The position numbers and the translations under genes are program-made. Positions 1 to 15,500 of a stretch of DNA of 64,000 bases are shown here, one piece after another (position 1 is the first letter of the stretch; each line of letters opens with the position of its first letter). Below the pieces are notes generated by a model, which was not told where the DNA came from, did no database searches, and worked only from the letters and a program-made list of their open reading frames with translations. The DNA is from Stercorarius parasiticus. Lineage: Eukaryota > Chordata > Aves > Charadriiformes > Stercorariidae. The stretch is from contig VWZL01000360.1 of assembly GCA_013396915.1 (NCBI GenBank), forward strand, positions 1,132,805 to 1,196,804. Direction: 5' to 3'.

Positions 1-404
1 AATGTGGAAGCGAATTAAATGCTTGCCCTAAGGTAGCTTCCCATAAGGAGGTTGCTCCACAGCAGGAGATGATGTAAACCCATCCCAGGACTTTGATCTC
101 TGGCTTTGTGGGGAGAGCCTTTGCAATGTAGATGCCAGGTTCCCAGACTTTCAGACTCCACTTTGCAAACCTAGGACTAGACTTGCTGTAGCCATCTAGA
201 TTCGTTCAATGAAATTTTGAATGATAGTGTCAGGAAGTGCTGTTAGATCTCTCTAGAATTCATCTTGTAATTGTTACTGGTTTCTGAATTTGAAATTTCA
301 CAAAACACTATGAATTCCATGTTAATAATAGTATGGAATATGAATTTTTAAAGTTTTTTAAAAAAATTCTTTTCAAGAATATTATTTTGTCTCCTTATTT
401 TTAG
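1..404 (+). other. LYST: LYST intron, 3' part
   Basis: Sequence before the first visible exon. It is AT-rich and ends in a T-rich tract with an AG at 403-404. Its donor lies outside the window. No repeat or regulatory element recognised. Confidence 0.8.
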
Positions 405-514
405 CATGTCAGATGGTGCTGGTAGACCTCTTAGTTTCCTTGATGAGTTCACAGACATGTTCAGAAGAGCTAACTCTTCTTCTGAGGATATTTTTGGAGA
501 AGACACCTTGTACG
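405..514 (+). CDS. LYST: LYST coding exon 1 (local numbering)
   Basis: Acceptor TTTTTAG, donor ACG|GTATGT. Encodes window residues 1-36 after two bases of a split codon, including the helical motif [20 protein letters not shown] and ending in PCT, which matches the N-terminal armadillo-like region of LYST. Ends in phase 0. An alternative acceptor AG at 411-412 is in frame and would shorten it by 8 bases into a different phase, so 405 is preferred. Confidence 0.9.
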
Positions 515-3500
515 GTATGTATGGAGAAGAACATAGCAAAATTTAGAGGCTTAATGAGAAAAATGAAGCAAAAAGAATATCTTTTCCTGCCCAAGTATTA
601 TGGGAAATAATGAGACTGTAACAGCAATATTCTAACTGATCAGAGCAAATAAAATTTGGTTGTTGAAATAATTCTTTCTCAAAACTTGAAAAGAAAATGG
701 GAGACAAGAAAAGACAGGGTTTTGAAGTGTGTTTTAGAATCCTGGGAACTCTGTTTAGCACAAGAAAACAAGTTTTCTCTTGAGGAGACTGACATCGTGG
801 TTATGGATGACAGAACACTAATACTGTAAAATTTGAAGTCATTCCTTTAAAGTTATAAAGCATGTCGCTATTTGAGGAATGCTTTAGCAGTAGAAATTAG
901 TTTCAAAATTGTCTTAAGTTGCTTTGTGTAACGCTGGAATCTACTGCCTCTGTGGGATATACTGCTGAAATACCTATCTGTTGGTTTGTGTGGGAGTTTG
1001 TAGAAAAAGCACAAGTGGAAGGAAATAAAAAAAAAAAAAATACGGTGGAGTCTGAAATAGTACCAAACCAAACAGGGAGATGCCAGTCAATTTTTCAAAG
1101 GTAGCTTGCAATAATTGGCTAAGTAACTAGGGAAACTTTTTGGCTTAAGGGCTCAGCTAGTTTTGTTACTGATTATGCAACAATAAAGTGATGGCCTGTG
1201 TGTGCATTCTTAACCAGCCTCAAAAATGGGGTAAAAGGCACGGCCTTTTGTTGAGGTATAAGTCAATCTGTTAACACGGTAACAAATGTGAGATAAGATT
1301 GTGCAATGGCCACCTGCTGTGGTTCAGCTGATTCCTAAGGACTTGAAGGTTGATCTGCCCTGACTAAATCCTCAGAACTGCTGGGCCATAGGTGTTTAAG
1401 TTGCTACTTGCTGCTTTGTAAATGTGTGTCAGTTTGGATATGGAAGTCTACCTCTGTTGGGAAAACATGAATCCAAATGTAAATGAAGAGTGAGGTTCTG
1501 TTTAGTTAGATGACACTTGACTACATGGTGTAAACAATTTGATTTCTTTCTCATTTGTTTGATTTATTTCTTCTAGGAGATACTACTCAAGGGTGTATTG
1601 AAGATTATAGAAAATAGTATTTATATGAACCCATTACAGTACCTTGCCTTCCCTTTGCTACATGGCACAAATTTGAGTAGTAGTTCTTCACAAAAATCTG
1701 CTAGTACTTCCAACAGCAAAACTGCTGGACTATTAAAAAGAGCAAAACTTTCACAGAGTAAGAAAGAGGCAGATGGTGAAAATTTGAGTCACCAGCTGCT
1801 TTCTTCTTGGCATGTAGCCCCAGTTCACTTGCCTTTAGTTGGGCAAAACTGTTGGCCACACATGTCTGAAGGCTTCAGTGTTTCACTGTGGTTTCATCTG
1901 GAGTGTGCTCACGAAACAGAAAATTCAACAGAAAAGGGGAAAAAAATCAAGAGAAGAAGCCGGTTGGTAGCTGTAAGAGAGAACAGCTTTGACAGCACAG
2001 GTGAGGATACAGTACTTCCTGTTCCTATGTAGGTAGCACTGAAGGATTCTGGTTACAAGTATTACTGATTGATGTGCTGTATGCAAAAGGTTGGATTTTT
2101 TTCTTGTGATGGATATTAAACAGGAGTGGTAGTCTTTCCGATTTTTTTTTCAGTACTGTATCATATACTTGAAGATAAAACATTTCCAGACTTAGTCCTT
2201 AAGTTAGATTAATGCCTGCTTCCTTAGAATTTTAGTATTCTGATTGAATTCGTAACTTCAGTAAGAAGTCTTTGTATTATTTCATGTTATTCTGAAGAAA
2301 ATATGCTGAAAGGTCATGGGAAAAGACTGGAATATCTTTTACTCCACTTTTTTTCTTTTTTTATTGTATTTGAATAAAAGGGGGGGAACACAACCCTGAA
2401 TCTTGGAAATCCCTAGAGCTGCTTTTGTTAGGTCTGTGCTTTTCCTTGGTAAAGTAAAAATATTGAATGAAAGATTATGCTTAAAGGGGGGGGTAGTATG
2501 ATTTGGGGAAAAAACCTAAAGATTTCTTGGTGGACGGTAAGACTGCCAGTTCAACATAGGAATGTAATATGATATGGCATGTCGAAAGCATTGTTTAATT
2601 AGTGTATTCATGCTTAGTGGGTTTACATGATAACAAACAAAAACGTGAAGTGCTGAGTTAATGTCAAGCTCCTCTCTTTCAGTATAAGACCTAGGTCTCT
2701 GAAGAGAATTGCACATATTAGTCATCTCACTTTAAATAAAAAAAAACCACCCCAAAAAAACCCCAACTAAATGAAAACCAATTTTTTTAGTACCTGAACT
2801 ATTTTTTCACACTTGATAGCTAGTAAGACAGGCATTGTTGTTATGTTGTATTTTAATTGTGTATAAACATGTTTATATTTCTAGAAGAAACCAAGTCTAT
2901 AGGAATGGAACACCTAAGCCTGGGAGATAAACTTGTTGAAGATGGCTGTATTCATATAATTTCACTGGGTTCCAAAGCACTGATGATACAAGTCTGGGCA
3001 GACTTGAACACTGGAGCATTCATATTTCGGTATGCTGTATTGGTCCAAAAGCAGTCTCGTGAACGTGTGTATTGTTACTTCCAGTAGCAGCTCGCAGAGA
3101 ACACTGGTATAGAGTAGAGAACCAATTTCTATAGTAGAGTAATCTTGCATACTGATGGCAACATCAAGTTTATTGCATACAGATCTACAGGATTACTTGC
3201 TTAAAATGTTAGTGTCTGGTCTTGCATGTTTCATGTAGTCATATATAAATAATTGCCCAAAGTAAGATGCAAGATCAATCATAAGCGTAATGTAATGCAA
3301 GGTAGCAGTTCAAGTATTAATGAAGTGACACAATAAATGTGTGAAAATAAGCAAAAGCTTTTGTAGCTGTAGATTTTCACACCTTAGGTGTCAAAATTGC
3401 TGTTACTTAATATTTACCATGGCAATCTTGATCTTAATCATCTGAATATATTTTAGCCCTAATTCAGTTCTCATAAGTAATGCATCCTTAAAACAGGTAT

Positions 3501-6500
3501 AAAGCTGCAAATTTAGAACCCTTTATTTCATGGCATTCAAAGCACCTGTATTGTTTCAATAAACTGAACTTAACTTGTCTGTAAACCAGAGATAGTATTC
3601 TTATCTTAAATGTAAGCAGACTCATGCAAACAGGTTAAGTAAGTTGAAACTGTAAAGTGAGGATTTTCCTAGCTTATGTTGGGCACTCTAAATGTAGCAT
3701 TGTGATTAAAAAAAAATAGTGTGTAAGTTAAGGAATGCAGTCTCAAAGTAACTGAGGCCAAAAAATTGTAGATTTGGGGCTTAAAATGCAAATTTGGAAA
3801 CACACACACACTCTTGTTTTTCCTTTTCTGTTGTTTTCATAGTATGTGCATGGATCCAAACGATGAGATGAAAGCTGGTCTGCTGGCACAGGCTGAATCT
3901 CCAGAGAATGTTTTCCATGTGGGCAGGTGGCAGCATTTGGCAATAACATATCTGCAGCAGCCAGAAGGCAAGAAAAATATCCATGGAAAGCTGTCACTGT
4001 GGGTTTCTGGTCAGAGGTAAAGTATACATTAGTTGCACTTAGATATTTATCTTCTTAAAAAGATGTTCTCTGATAGAAAAACATCTGTGCTATTCTGGTG
4101 CAAGCTGAAGTTATGGTTGAGTATTCTCCTAGGGGTAAGAGAGGGGTGGGGTGTCTTACAATGCTAGGAATTCCCTAGAAATATCCAGAATGATCTTGAT
4201 TGCTCTGAGAATCTTCAGTTCATAACACGGACCAATGCAGACATCAGTGTTTTTCTTCATCATGAATAAGTGAAAGACTTAAGTACTACACAATTTTGAG
4301 TAAGATCCAAAACCAGCTATGGCATGAAGTTAGCAGTAGGCTTAATGTCTTCTAGTTAAGAATCTGAATTAAGGAGGTATATTTCAGGTACTGGCAATAT
4401 CGTTGAAAGTAGGAATGAAGAGGAGATGGAGAAGGTAGTCATTTTGCTCCACTGAGAGTAATGGAGAGGGGAGGAGTTTAAAAAAAAAAAAGAAAACCAA
4501 AAAAAACCAAACAAAAATCTTGAGACAAGCTCTGAACTGGAAGTGGGAAGTATTACTTTTCCACTAAGAACTTAAGGTCCATGTTCCTAAATGAGATACC
4601 TGACGTTAGGTTGGGTGTGCCTGCATCTGCATGAAATATTGGTTAGAGAAAAAGGAATTTATTAAATACCACAGTTTTTATCCTTTCTTCCTACACTCCA
4701 GACTATGAAGACTTTCTTTGTGTCCCAAATATGAAGCAGGTAGTCAAAAGGCTATCTTGTAAAACAGTTAAATGTATCACAAAAATTCTTTACTATTCCT
4801 CTAGAATTTGGGCAGTAAACAAGCAACATTATTAAAGACATTCTTAAAAGTGTATCTAGGAAAAAAGCTATTGCATGGGTTTTTCTTCCTGAAGTTAAAC
4901 CTGGAATTGTAAAGTATAATACTTGTTTCACTTTGTTCTTGAACTACATGGAGTTAATTTTTAAATTTTAATTTCCTCCCCCCCATTGTTCAGTCTGCAT
5001 GCTCATCTGCAGTAAAGTCCAAATATGGAGATATAGAGGAAACTAAAAATACTACAATGTTCTGCTCGTGTGCAGTTAATGAGGCCACTCTATATATAGA
5101 GTTAGTTGCCAATTTGCTAACGGTTAGGCTCTTCCAGGAAGCTTCAGATGACCTTTACAGTCCAATTGGTCTGTTTATGTAAATGCATATAAGGTTAATT
5201 GGATGCTTTCTGAAAGCATCAGGCTTATTGCCTGTGGCTGTACAGCATGCTAACTCTGACAACGTTCCCTGGTATAAGCAAATCCTCAATATGATTTTTT
5301 CCAGCATATGTGAACCACAGTTTTCATGATGTGCATTAGCATATTCAAAGGCCTTTGACTTTTTAGGAATAGTAGAAATTCTTGAAAAATTGTGATTTTA
5401 CAAGTGCGTATAGTGTTATGTGCAGTTTCTTCTTTGAGGTCAGAAGGAAAGAGGAAGGAAATTCAGATCTAGAAAATCTTGACTGTATGGCAAGCCCAGC
5501 TGGGGCTGTGTTCCTCTGTTCTGTGCAGTATTTGAATACATACATCATTATACCTTAGATAGCAATTATTATCACTTCTTAATATTTAAACTTGTTTCTT
5601 TATATGTATCTTTAGGAAATGTGAGATTAACTTAGATTACGCACTACCAAGGAAATCAAGCTTATCATCTGACAGTAATAAAACGTTTTGTATGATTGGA
5701 CATTGTACGTCGTCTCAAGAAGAATTGCTTCGATTGTCGGGTCGATGGGATCTTGGAAATCTGCTTCTATTTAATGGTACTTTTGTATGCTTTTTACTTC
5801 AATAAGTCTTTCCTCTTTCTTCTCCAAGATCAAAGGCTTAATTTGATATTTTTTTTAACATGCCAAGCTTTTACAGTAAAAGCAACAATACATTCTTTAC
5901 CAGCATGACATATCAGGGAGAAAGCAGGAAAATGTTTCAGTATTGGGTACTTCCTAATGTGTCCTTCTGCCACTATTCTCTTGCTCTTTTAGTGCCGTAG
6001 TTGGTAAATCCAGAATTCCACGCTTCTTTACGTTTCTTTAATTAACACCTTGGGGTAGGGAATGGAGAGATGGTGGTACTTGCTCGGTGTCTTTTTCTTA
6101 AAGCACTTAGGCTCTCCCAATGGAAAATTGATTTCTTACCTGCTTCTAAACTATTAGTTTCAAATTACTTAAAGCATATTAAAAAGTGAACAAAATCTGA
6201 ACCACCAAATACTGAGTTAAACATGCTTATTTCTGAAACTGTTGGTGTTGCTTTGGGGTTCTCTTAGAGGTATAATTCTCCTTCCTTCTTGAAAAGTTTT
6301 GTTGAGGACTTCTGGGTCTTGGCTTAGTGCTGAAGGTTGTAATTCTGCTGGTCGTCATCTGGCATTTCTTCATGTGCAGTGGCCCAGTCAGCACTACTAC
6401 ACAAGTGAAATCAGTTTGCCAGGGTGTGTGGTGTGTGCAGGTGTTGTGTGTGTAGATATAGTGTATTTGTGTGGGCCACAGGTGAGATGCTTGTCATAAA

Positions 6501-9500
6501 TGTAAGCTCCACCTGGTGAATCTACATGGTCTGATTGCTGTGTGGCTCCAGCCAGCATAATTGATGTGTCCAGAGCGCACTGGATTTACTGCTATACAGT
6601 TGTCATGCACCCGTACATGACAGACTTGGGCCCTTCTTGGATGCCTCTTCTGAATTTGCATTCTCACAAACAGATGACCTGAGATGGGCTGTACAGAAAG
6701 GGGAGGGAGGTCCATTTGGCCTTCTACTTCCTACGTATTTTTATTTTCCTCCCTGTTAGTTGTAGTAAGCTTTTATTGTTGCATCCTTCTCAGTTGCTCT
6801 ACCCAACTCTTTGTGATCTTGTAGCATGTTGTTACTATCTGTAATCTTGCTATGCTTTGAAAATTTTGAGGAGGCTTAGATAGATGACTTTTCAATTTAA
6901 AAAAGTCATTTTTAGATTATTCAGAGCTGTTGGTCTTCAGTTCATGCAGATCACTTTCCTGACTTGGTTTCAGTTGCCTTTGCTGCCGAATTGATCTGGC
7001 CTGTGATGTGTTAAAAGTCACTGATCTACAGTAGCTAATAGCAAGCATTGGACTGTAACGATTGGCCTTCTTCAGCAGGGCCTACAAACACAGCCAGTGA
7101 TCTTCCATGTAAAGTCTCTGATGCAGCCAATGAATGAATTTTGTTGTATTGTATACTGAAGAGTTAACAGCTGTTTTTCTGGATTTTAGGTGCAAAGATT
7201 GGACCAGAGGAAGCATTTTACTTGTACACATGTGGGCCAGACTTCACATCTGTAATGCCTTGTAAATATGGCAAAACATTGACTGATTGCTCTAAGTACA
7301 TAAGTAAAGAGATTTTACAATGTGAACAAATTAAGGAGCTCTTCATGGCAAAAAAGGAAGTGGATGTTGGGCCTTTAATTGTAAGTTTCTACTTAAAAAT
7401 GGTTCTTAATCTCTTAGAACTGATTAAGAAACTGGGAACACATTTCCTGCTGTCTCCCAAAGTGCTTCACTTTCTCAAAGCAGGCAGGAGCAAATCCAAT
7501 TCTCATTAAAGTCACTACAGGGTTCTTCCCACTTATTTCAATGGCAGTTGACCCCCACACAGGGTGGCTATTTCATCTTGCTTTAGGTTGGATTCTAACA
7601 ACACGTAGATGTTCCGGCATCTATAATACTGCATATTTAATCTATAAGATAAGCAGGCACCTCCAAATGTCCTAGGATGAATATGTAGCTCTTCTCTTCA
7701 TTAGTGTGAAGGAAGCCAAGGACAGCTTAGTTAACATTTAACACTAAAACTGAGAGGAGAGAAGAAAGGAGGATTTATCTGGCTTTAACAGGAAGCAAAA
7801 GACTTCATCCCAATTCTTTGAGGGTTTTGAGGGAGCAAGTTTGCATCAAGTTTGGCTGAAAAGTCATTTTCCAGTTGGCAGATCTTAGCTTTTCTCATCT
7901 TTCCTGACTAAAACAGCCATGCCAGGTGCAGGTGTAAATATAGTTACACTAGGAAAAGAATAAAATAAAACTTTCTTATCAGTGGAACGTGCTGTATTTG
8001 GGGAATTGTCTTCATGCACTGGTAATTCCTGCTGTATGAATTATTTCCACTAGAGGGATTTTTCTGATCTTGTTCTAGAGCAGCTCTGTAGCTGTTGGCA
8101 AAGGGTCATTCTGTCTGGATGTGATCCTTGTAAACAACAGTACTAAATTTTGAATAGGTTAAGAAGGAATGAATGGAATAAGTAAAAAGCCTAACAAAAT
8201 CAGTCATGCAATTTTTAAGCTTATTTTGCCTCACAAAACACTAAGTAACCAGAGACAACTATGTGCTCAAGTGATGAATTCACCTCTGCGCTTTTGCATA
8301 GAATGCAAGTGCCTTAAATGTAATTATTTCTCTATTTTAAATAACCTCACAAATACGACCATTTTACATTTTCTGTGAACATGAGTCGGTTACTTTCCAT
8401 AGGAGCTTTGGTTTTGGTCTAAGTCTCTTCATCAGTAATGAAAAAACTTCTGTTAAGATCCTTTTATAGCAAAGCTGATTGAAGGCTAAACTTAAAACAA
8501 AAAAATTGGAGAAATTTTGAAAATAAATAGCAGGCAACTTTCTATTTTGGGCTTGCCACTTTAGAAAGGGAAGCAATTTGACCAATACCTCTGTATGCTC
8601 ATTTTCTTTTAAATTTGTCAGTAACTGTGTTTTTATGCAAAATAGTTGTAATTCTTCTTCAGATGATAAGAGGAGTATCCTTGGTGGAATTTTTTTTAGT
8701 GCTTTCTTAGCTTTCTCTGCTGTAGCTATTGTGTACATTTGTGGAAATTTAGGAATCTTCTTTCTTCTTAGTGCACATGCATCCACTGGAAACTTAAGAG
8801 TATGCTAATGGTAATGTAGAAATGAACTGCCAAAGTTGCTGCTACTTGCTGTTAGGTGGCTTTTGTGTGTGGCTTTTTGTGTTTTGGGGTGTTGGGTTTT
8901 TTTAACTTTCTCAAAAAATTATAAACTTCTTTTGTTTCAGGAGAGTCTTGCTGTTGTTTATACTACATGCTGCCCTGGTCAGTACACCATATATGAACCT
9001 GTTATTAGACTGAAAGGTCAAGTGAAAACTGTACCTTCTCAGAGACCTTTCAGTCTGAAAGAAGTTCAGAGCAATGTATTGGACTCTCATCACCTGAAAA
9101 CACTTCAGCCTGTTGAATATAAAACTCTTCAGGGCATACTACATGAAATTGGAGGAACTGGTGCATTTGTTTTCCTCTTTGCTAGGGTAAGGGGGTTGGA
9201 GGAGGAGGATGCATGTATGTATGTATTCTCCCATATAAAATTTTCCTTGGATCTTGGGTAGAAAGTCTCATATTCTAGCTGTCTTGCTTTAGTCTGCATG
9301 TGATTTCTTTTGTAAAGAAAATTTGTGGAAAATACCTGTGGCATAATGCAGACTGCATCATGCAGGTTGTCTTAAATTGGAAACTTAATTTTAATTCTAT
9401 AATGTAATGTTTTTATAATATTGCTAGTATGTAAAATGTGGTGTTACACTTTTAGAGAGGAAGCTTCTAACTGACAAAGGAGATTATTTTTAAGAGTTGT

Positions 9501-12500
9501 AGAACTGATCATATTTTTGGTCTCTGATTTTTTTAAAGGCACTTAAACGAATCGCTTATCTTTAACACTTTTAACAGAGGATATTCACAATGCAAGTACA
9601 AGTACATGTAAAACTACATAGTGTGCAGAGCTTTAATTTTATCTAACAAATTGTGAGAGCTTTTCTCAGGTAACTGTTCAACCATGTTCAAAGGCTAAGA
9701 ACAACTGTCATTTCAAAAACATTAAGGCTATGAGCCTTACTACTTAACTGTGACCTTTACACGGAGGCTAATATTTGTGCTAGGAGTCCCTGAAGTACTA
9801 CAGTTAATCAGTTAATTCAAAATACTAATGTAGGCCTAAAAGTGGTTTGTTTTATATGCCTCTGGTAACAGTAGTGTTCTGAAAGGTTTGTGGAGAGTAA
9901 CCAATGCACATTAGACTACAGACAACCAGATGTTCAGATTTCTGGTTATGAAGACATTGCCTGCTGTAATAGTAACATCGATAGTCAAATCTGAGGAGAA
10001 AATCCTTGTTCATGTTACTTAGCATAAATTTACACAATAAAATATGTGCTACAGATCCTGCTGTAGACTCTCTTTGCATCAGTAAAGCAAGCAAACAATA
10101 CATCAGCTGTCAGACAATACAAGTATAACTGTATATACTTGTGTATAACTAAGTACAGCAGAATTAACGGGTATGCAGCAAGGGAACCTATAGGAACTGA
10201 AATTCTACTAATGTGAAACTTTTCTTGTACATTTTTGGTAAAAATACTATTTGCTCTTCCTTGGGATTCTAGAGTTGTAGGAGTCAGAGTGAAGAATGGT
10301 CCATGGTCTTCATCTATCAAACTGCTTGTCTCTTTATGGACAAAATAAAAGTTTAATATTTGACATATCCAGGTAGAGATAGTCTAGAGCTTCAGAGACT
10401 TTAACTTAAGGCTTTCCTTAAAAGTTTATGAAACATACTTTTCCAGGGCAAATAACAGAATTTATTCTTATTAGTGGCTTATGTATTTCGTGACCTCGTG
10501 ACTTTGTAGTATAGCAAGAATAAATTGATGCCTTCTGGTTAAATTTTATTTAGAGCAGTTTTTTTTCTTAAAAAGGGATTCTTGTAATAGGACTTGTATT
10601 TTCTTAGCAGATCATCACTTACCACAGTAGGAATTATTACTTCAAATATAATATATGAATGTACACACATAGACAAAAATGAAGGTCAGGTATATAACCT
10701 CAAAATCTTTAAAACAGATTTAATCCAGAAGTTATGATTTAAGATTGCAACAAGGCATTTTTAAGACTTTCTTCTAAATGTTTCTCACTTAAACTATTGT
10801 ATTAAATTTGCCTTTTCTTCAGGTTGTAGAGATTAGCAGCTGTGAAGACACTCAAGCTTTAGCACTACAACTTATACTATCTTTAACAAAATACAATCAA
10901 CAGAGAATACAGGAGATGGACAATTGTAATGGTTATTCTATGATTCATCGAGTGTTGATCAAACCAAAATGCATTGTTGGATTTTGCATGCTGAAGGTAG
11001 AGTGTTCTTTAAACCTGATATTTTGTTCAATGTTAGTGCAAATTTAGAAACTTTTTAATTCAACATTTGAAGCTGTCTTCACAAAGGTGGAACAGTGGTT
11101 TGGAGCAAGTTCGGTCTGGGAATGTTTTGCCTTGAACTAGAAACTCCTGGTAGGTAAGGGAAGTAAAAGGAAGTTTTGAAAGACCCTGATTTCGGAGGAG
11201 AAGTGGGGGGGTCAGGATAAGCAATTTTGTTTCTCTGAGAGCAAAGATTTTTAAACTTAAACTCATAAGCAGTTAATAAAAATATTTGAGTGCACTTAAA
11301 TATTTTTTAAAAAATTTTGTACTGGTGTTATAAGAACTAAGCCCTTTAAGTGCCTTCAGTGGGGTTAATAACTATTTTCAAAGTTGACCAGGTAGATACA
11401 TGCCTTCCCTATCAAGTTTGATGTATCTTTAAAGACTTTTTTGATAAATTGGATAGGACAACTGTACTGCTTGTGCTTATGACATTCAAAAGAATTTTCC
11501 CCCTCTTTAAGACCCTCCTTGAAGGATGCTGCAGTGATGAAATTCTCTATATAAATGAAAATGGGCAATTCATGCTTGACACAGATTCTACTGCAGTTAT
11601 CCAAGATGTTCAATTGTTAGAAAAGCTGCTGCTTGACTGGAAGATATGGTCTAAAGCAAAGGTAATTACTTTCATTTTGGAAAGATTTTAAGTCTAAAAG
11701 TCACTATTTTAAAAAAAAGGCGATAAAGTATTATGAGGTCTGAAATTAATTTCTTCAGTTAGATGTCAGTAAGTATTAAAATTTTCTAAAACTAATGGTC
11801 CTTATTTTCCTCTGAATAGCTAGTAGTAGCATCAAGCTCCCATGATCAATGATACAGGTAGCCTTAGTGTATTAAATTCTGTAAATGTAATGTATGTAGA
11901 AGACTTCTTATTGAATGGACTAATTTTATAGGGAAGCTTATGACTGAGGAAGACCTGCTTCCCTCTGGAGTTAAACTGTTGAAAATAACCATCCAGTGTT
12001 AATATAGCAAAGAGTATACAAAACTAGTTTTAAACAATAAATAGTTTTTTGTAGCTTAATCCTTAAAATATGCTTAATTATGTATGAGCATAGCTTTTCT
12101 GATAGTTTCTAGTTCTGACCTGACCATTTGCAGTCATTCAGTCTTTTTCTTAGGTGCAAAACTAACTTGACTTGATTATGTTCCTAAACTGTTTGGTTTT
12201 TTTATTCTCTGTGTGTAAACTCAGAAATGTAATTTTGAAGCCATGTTCCTGTTTTGTTTTGTTTTTTCAGCAAGGTGTTTGGGAAACTCTATTAGCAGCT
12301 CTAGAAATCCTTATCAGAGCTAACCATCACCAACAGATGTTTAACATTAAACAGCTGTTGAAAGCGCAAGTGGTACATCACTTCCTGTTAACTTGTCAGG
12401 TTCTGCAGGTACTTTCACTCTGAAATCCTATTTTGTGCTTGGCAAATACTCAGTTTTACTTGTGAGGGTAGGGGGAGCAGGGAAAGAGACTAAATACTAT

Positions 12501-15500
12501 GGAAAAAAGCCTACTTCAGTAGACTGTCCTCTGTGCTTCCAGACCCCTTTCATCTTCTTCAACAGGCACTGTTACTATAAACTCGTATAGTTCCCTAGTG
12601 GGTGCTCTATTTACTGCTGGACGGGGCAAGACAGAAAGGGCAAGAGATTTTAACCATCTGGTACTATTTGAAAACCTAGGCACTAGGTTACTTGCACAAT
12701 CCATACATGAGTAGGAGCTGAAATGAACTGTGCCCCTTCTAAAAAGAGGGTCTGGGCTGTCTCTTACTAATTCAAGTCTTCATTACTGAAAAACAAAGAT
12801 ACTGTGCAGGTAGCAGAAGCTGTCTATCCTGTATCTCACTGAAGCTAATAGGGCAACCGGCCTGTAGCACTCAGTCTGAGCACTCCTCTCAACATTTTGA
12901 TCCAGTAGTAGCTTCCTCCATGTCTAAAAAGGACTTTGGGGAAGTGCTTCAGCCCTTTGATAGACATTTCTTAGGAACATGATTTTTGAAATGGTTTCCT
13001 GCTTATAGAACATACCTGTTTGTGGAAAATATGTATTGCAATCCCTTTTTTCTACATGGTATTTTCTGTCTTACATTCCTCTTTATTCTGAGTTTCTCAG
13101 TCTAATACATGAAATGCATTTATTGTTTTTCCTTCTTAATGATTTTTTTAATGTCTTTTAATCACTTTCATTGGTGTAAATTTTGAATTTCTTCATTTTT
13201 ATGTGATATTCCTTACTTTTGGAACTTGTTAGTGGCATAGTTAACTTTTAACACTGTATATTAACGCAAATGCCTAGATACAGAATGTTGCATAGTATTT
13301 TTTCTTTTGTGCATGAGTACAAACACTAATATACATTCCTACTGGGGGAACAAATAATTTCTTAGTTTAAAAAAAAAAACTATTCAAATTCTCCAGCAAT
13401 GATTTGGCAATCTGGGGGGGAATGATAGAATGGAAGATAAAACTATATGAACCATTCTCTTTGAAAACCTAACTTAACTTCATTTAGTCTTTTCATACAG
13501 CAGTCTCGGTTAAGGTGCTTGGGTACCAAAAAGAGTTGAAATTTAGAGAAGTTAAAAACAAGTTAATCACCATACTCACATTAGTGAGGTCTCCCACAAG
13601 TTTCTGAAGTCCTGTTCTAAAATCTGTTCAGTTAATAGATTTTTTTTTCAAATAGCCATTTTCAAACTACATAGAATGCTTGATCAAGCAGAAATTATAA
13701 ATATAATTATCAATGAAATATCAAATGTGTATGTTTATAAAAATGGCTATTGAAGTGGAAATACAGAAGACCCAGTGTGGCACTGTTCAGAAAATTCTTA
13801 ATATGTTTGAAAAGTTAGTATCAGCAACTATTTTAATTTCTCTACAAATATGTAATACAATCACAGTAAACTACACTTTCAATGTCCTAAGGCTCCAGCA
13901 TTTAAAGTCACAGTAGTACAGTATGCAGATGATGTTCATTTTCTAAAAATAAACTTGGATAACATCCTCAATATTTTGTTTGTGCCTAAATTTTGAGTGC
14001 GCTGGACTTGAGTAATATTGAGTAGGTACAGTAGCTCCTCTCAAAGTAAAGAATAGAGGCTTTACTACTTAAACTTTTTTCTTGTCTGTTCTATCCCAGC
14101 ATGACTATTTAAAAAAAAAAAAACAAACCACAAACCAGACAATTTCTGTCAAATTAAAAATACAAGTAACTTATAGTTGTACTACTCTTCCTTTCCAGGA
14201 GCATAAAGAAGGGCACCTTGCATCCCTGCCTCGAGAGGTTTGCAGGTCATTTGTGAAAATAATTGAAGAAGTACTTGGATCTCCCCCAGACCTGGAATTG
14301 CTGACACTGGTCTTCAATTTCCTCTTGGCAGTTCACCCTCCCACTAATACATACGTTTGTCACAATCCTACCAACTTCTACTTTTCCCTGCACATAGGTA
14401 GATATAGTTTATTTCTGGTTAAATGTGACATAAGATAAAAATCTAGTCGTAAATTAATATCTAAAGAAACCCTCTTTCACTCTTACATACTATTCTATAA
14501 CTATATTCTTTGATTGCTATATTGTAATAACTATGTATTAAAAAATTATTGAACTGTTGTGACTTAAAGTAGAAGTAGTTTACATTATTGAGAGACATTA
14601 TACGAAACTTTGCTTGCTAGGCTTACTTGGAGAACTTTCTTCTGTCTACAGCCATAGATAATCTCTCTGGTGGTTATGTCTTTAACTTTCTTTAAGGTTT
14701 GATGCTGCTAAATGGAATTCATAGCGTTAGCTGCCTGTGTCGACACATTTGCCTGTGGGCAGACCTTAGAGAAAAACATTTCGAAACGTGTATATGAGCC
14801 TGTCTCCATATCTACTTTCGTGTTTCCTGTTACCGAATTCCCAGAAAAATAAAAGGCCTGAGGACAAATTTTAGCAAATGATCAGTTTCACTGCAAGATC
14901 TTATTGGCAGGCACCATCAGTGCATTGCATACAAGTTACTGAAAGTACCTATGTGCTTTGAGGGATGCAGATCTGGGACAACAGCTGTCTTTAATATATC
15001 TGTACTGTGATGATCACTTTGGCAAAATGAGTGATATGAGCTTTAAAAATTCTTTCTTGTTCTTTTAAAAAATTATGTATAGCAGATGTATAGTTCATGC
15101 TTTAATATTAGCATTGTACAATCTTAACCGTAACTTGTGTAAACATGGAAAGCATCATCCAAGTTTGCATATTTTTCTCCTTTTGCAGATGCCTTGTGTA
15201 CCTCCAGTTTTAGTGATCAGTTTCAAAGGCAATACAGTTGTGTTTATCTGTATCTGCCCTCTAATACTAATATATACAATTCTAAGTAAGAGTAGAATGT
15301 ACTTCTTGATACTTTGAACCTTATTAGATGAATCCGTTTGAGAACAGTCACCTGGTTTTGACATGGCAAAAAGTAAAGTTATTACTGCTTGTATGCCTGC
15401 AGGGACCATCTTTAAATATAGTTACTTTAGAGCATGATATTTTCAGTGTTCTGAAGTAAATTTTACAGATATATCACTAAAACAATAAGTTATTCTCAAA

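Noticed and set aside
7490..7570. Possible ancient amniote repeat in LYST intron 6 (antisense of an AATGGGAGT-type motif)
   Set aside because: Resemblance is weak and short; cannot be supported without a repeat library.
8364..8808. Overlapping open frames of 140 (minus) and 76 (plus) codons in LYST intron 6
   Set aside because: They lie wholly within an intron between two securely matched LYST exons, show no domain, and the plus frame merely reads through T-rich intron. Treated as chance.
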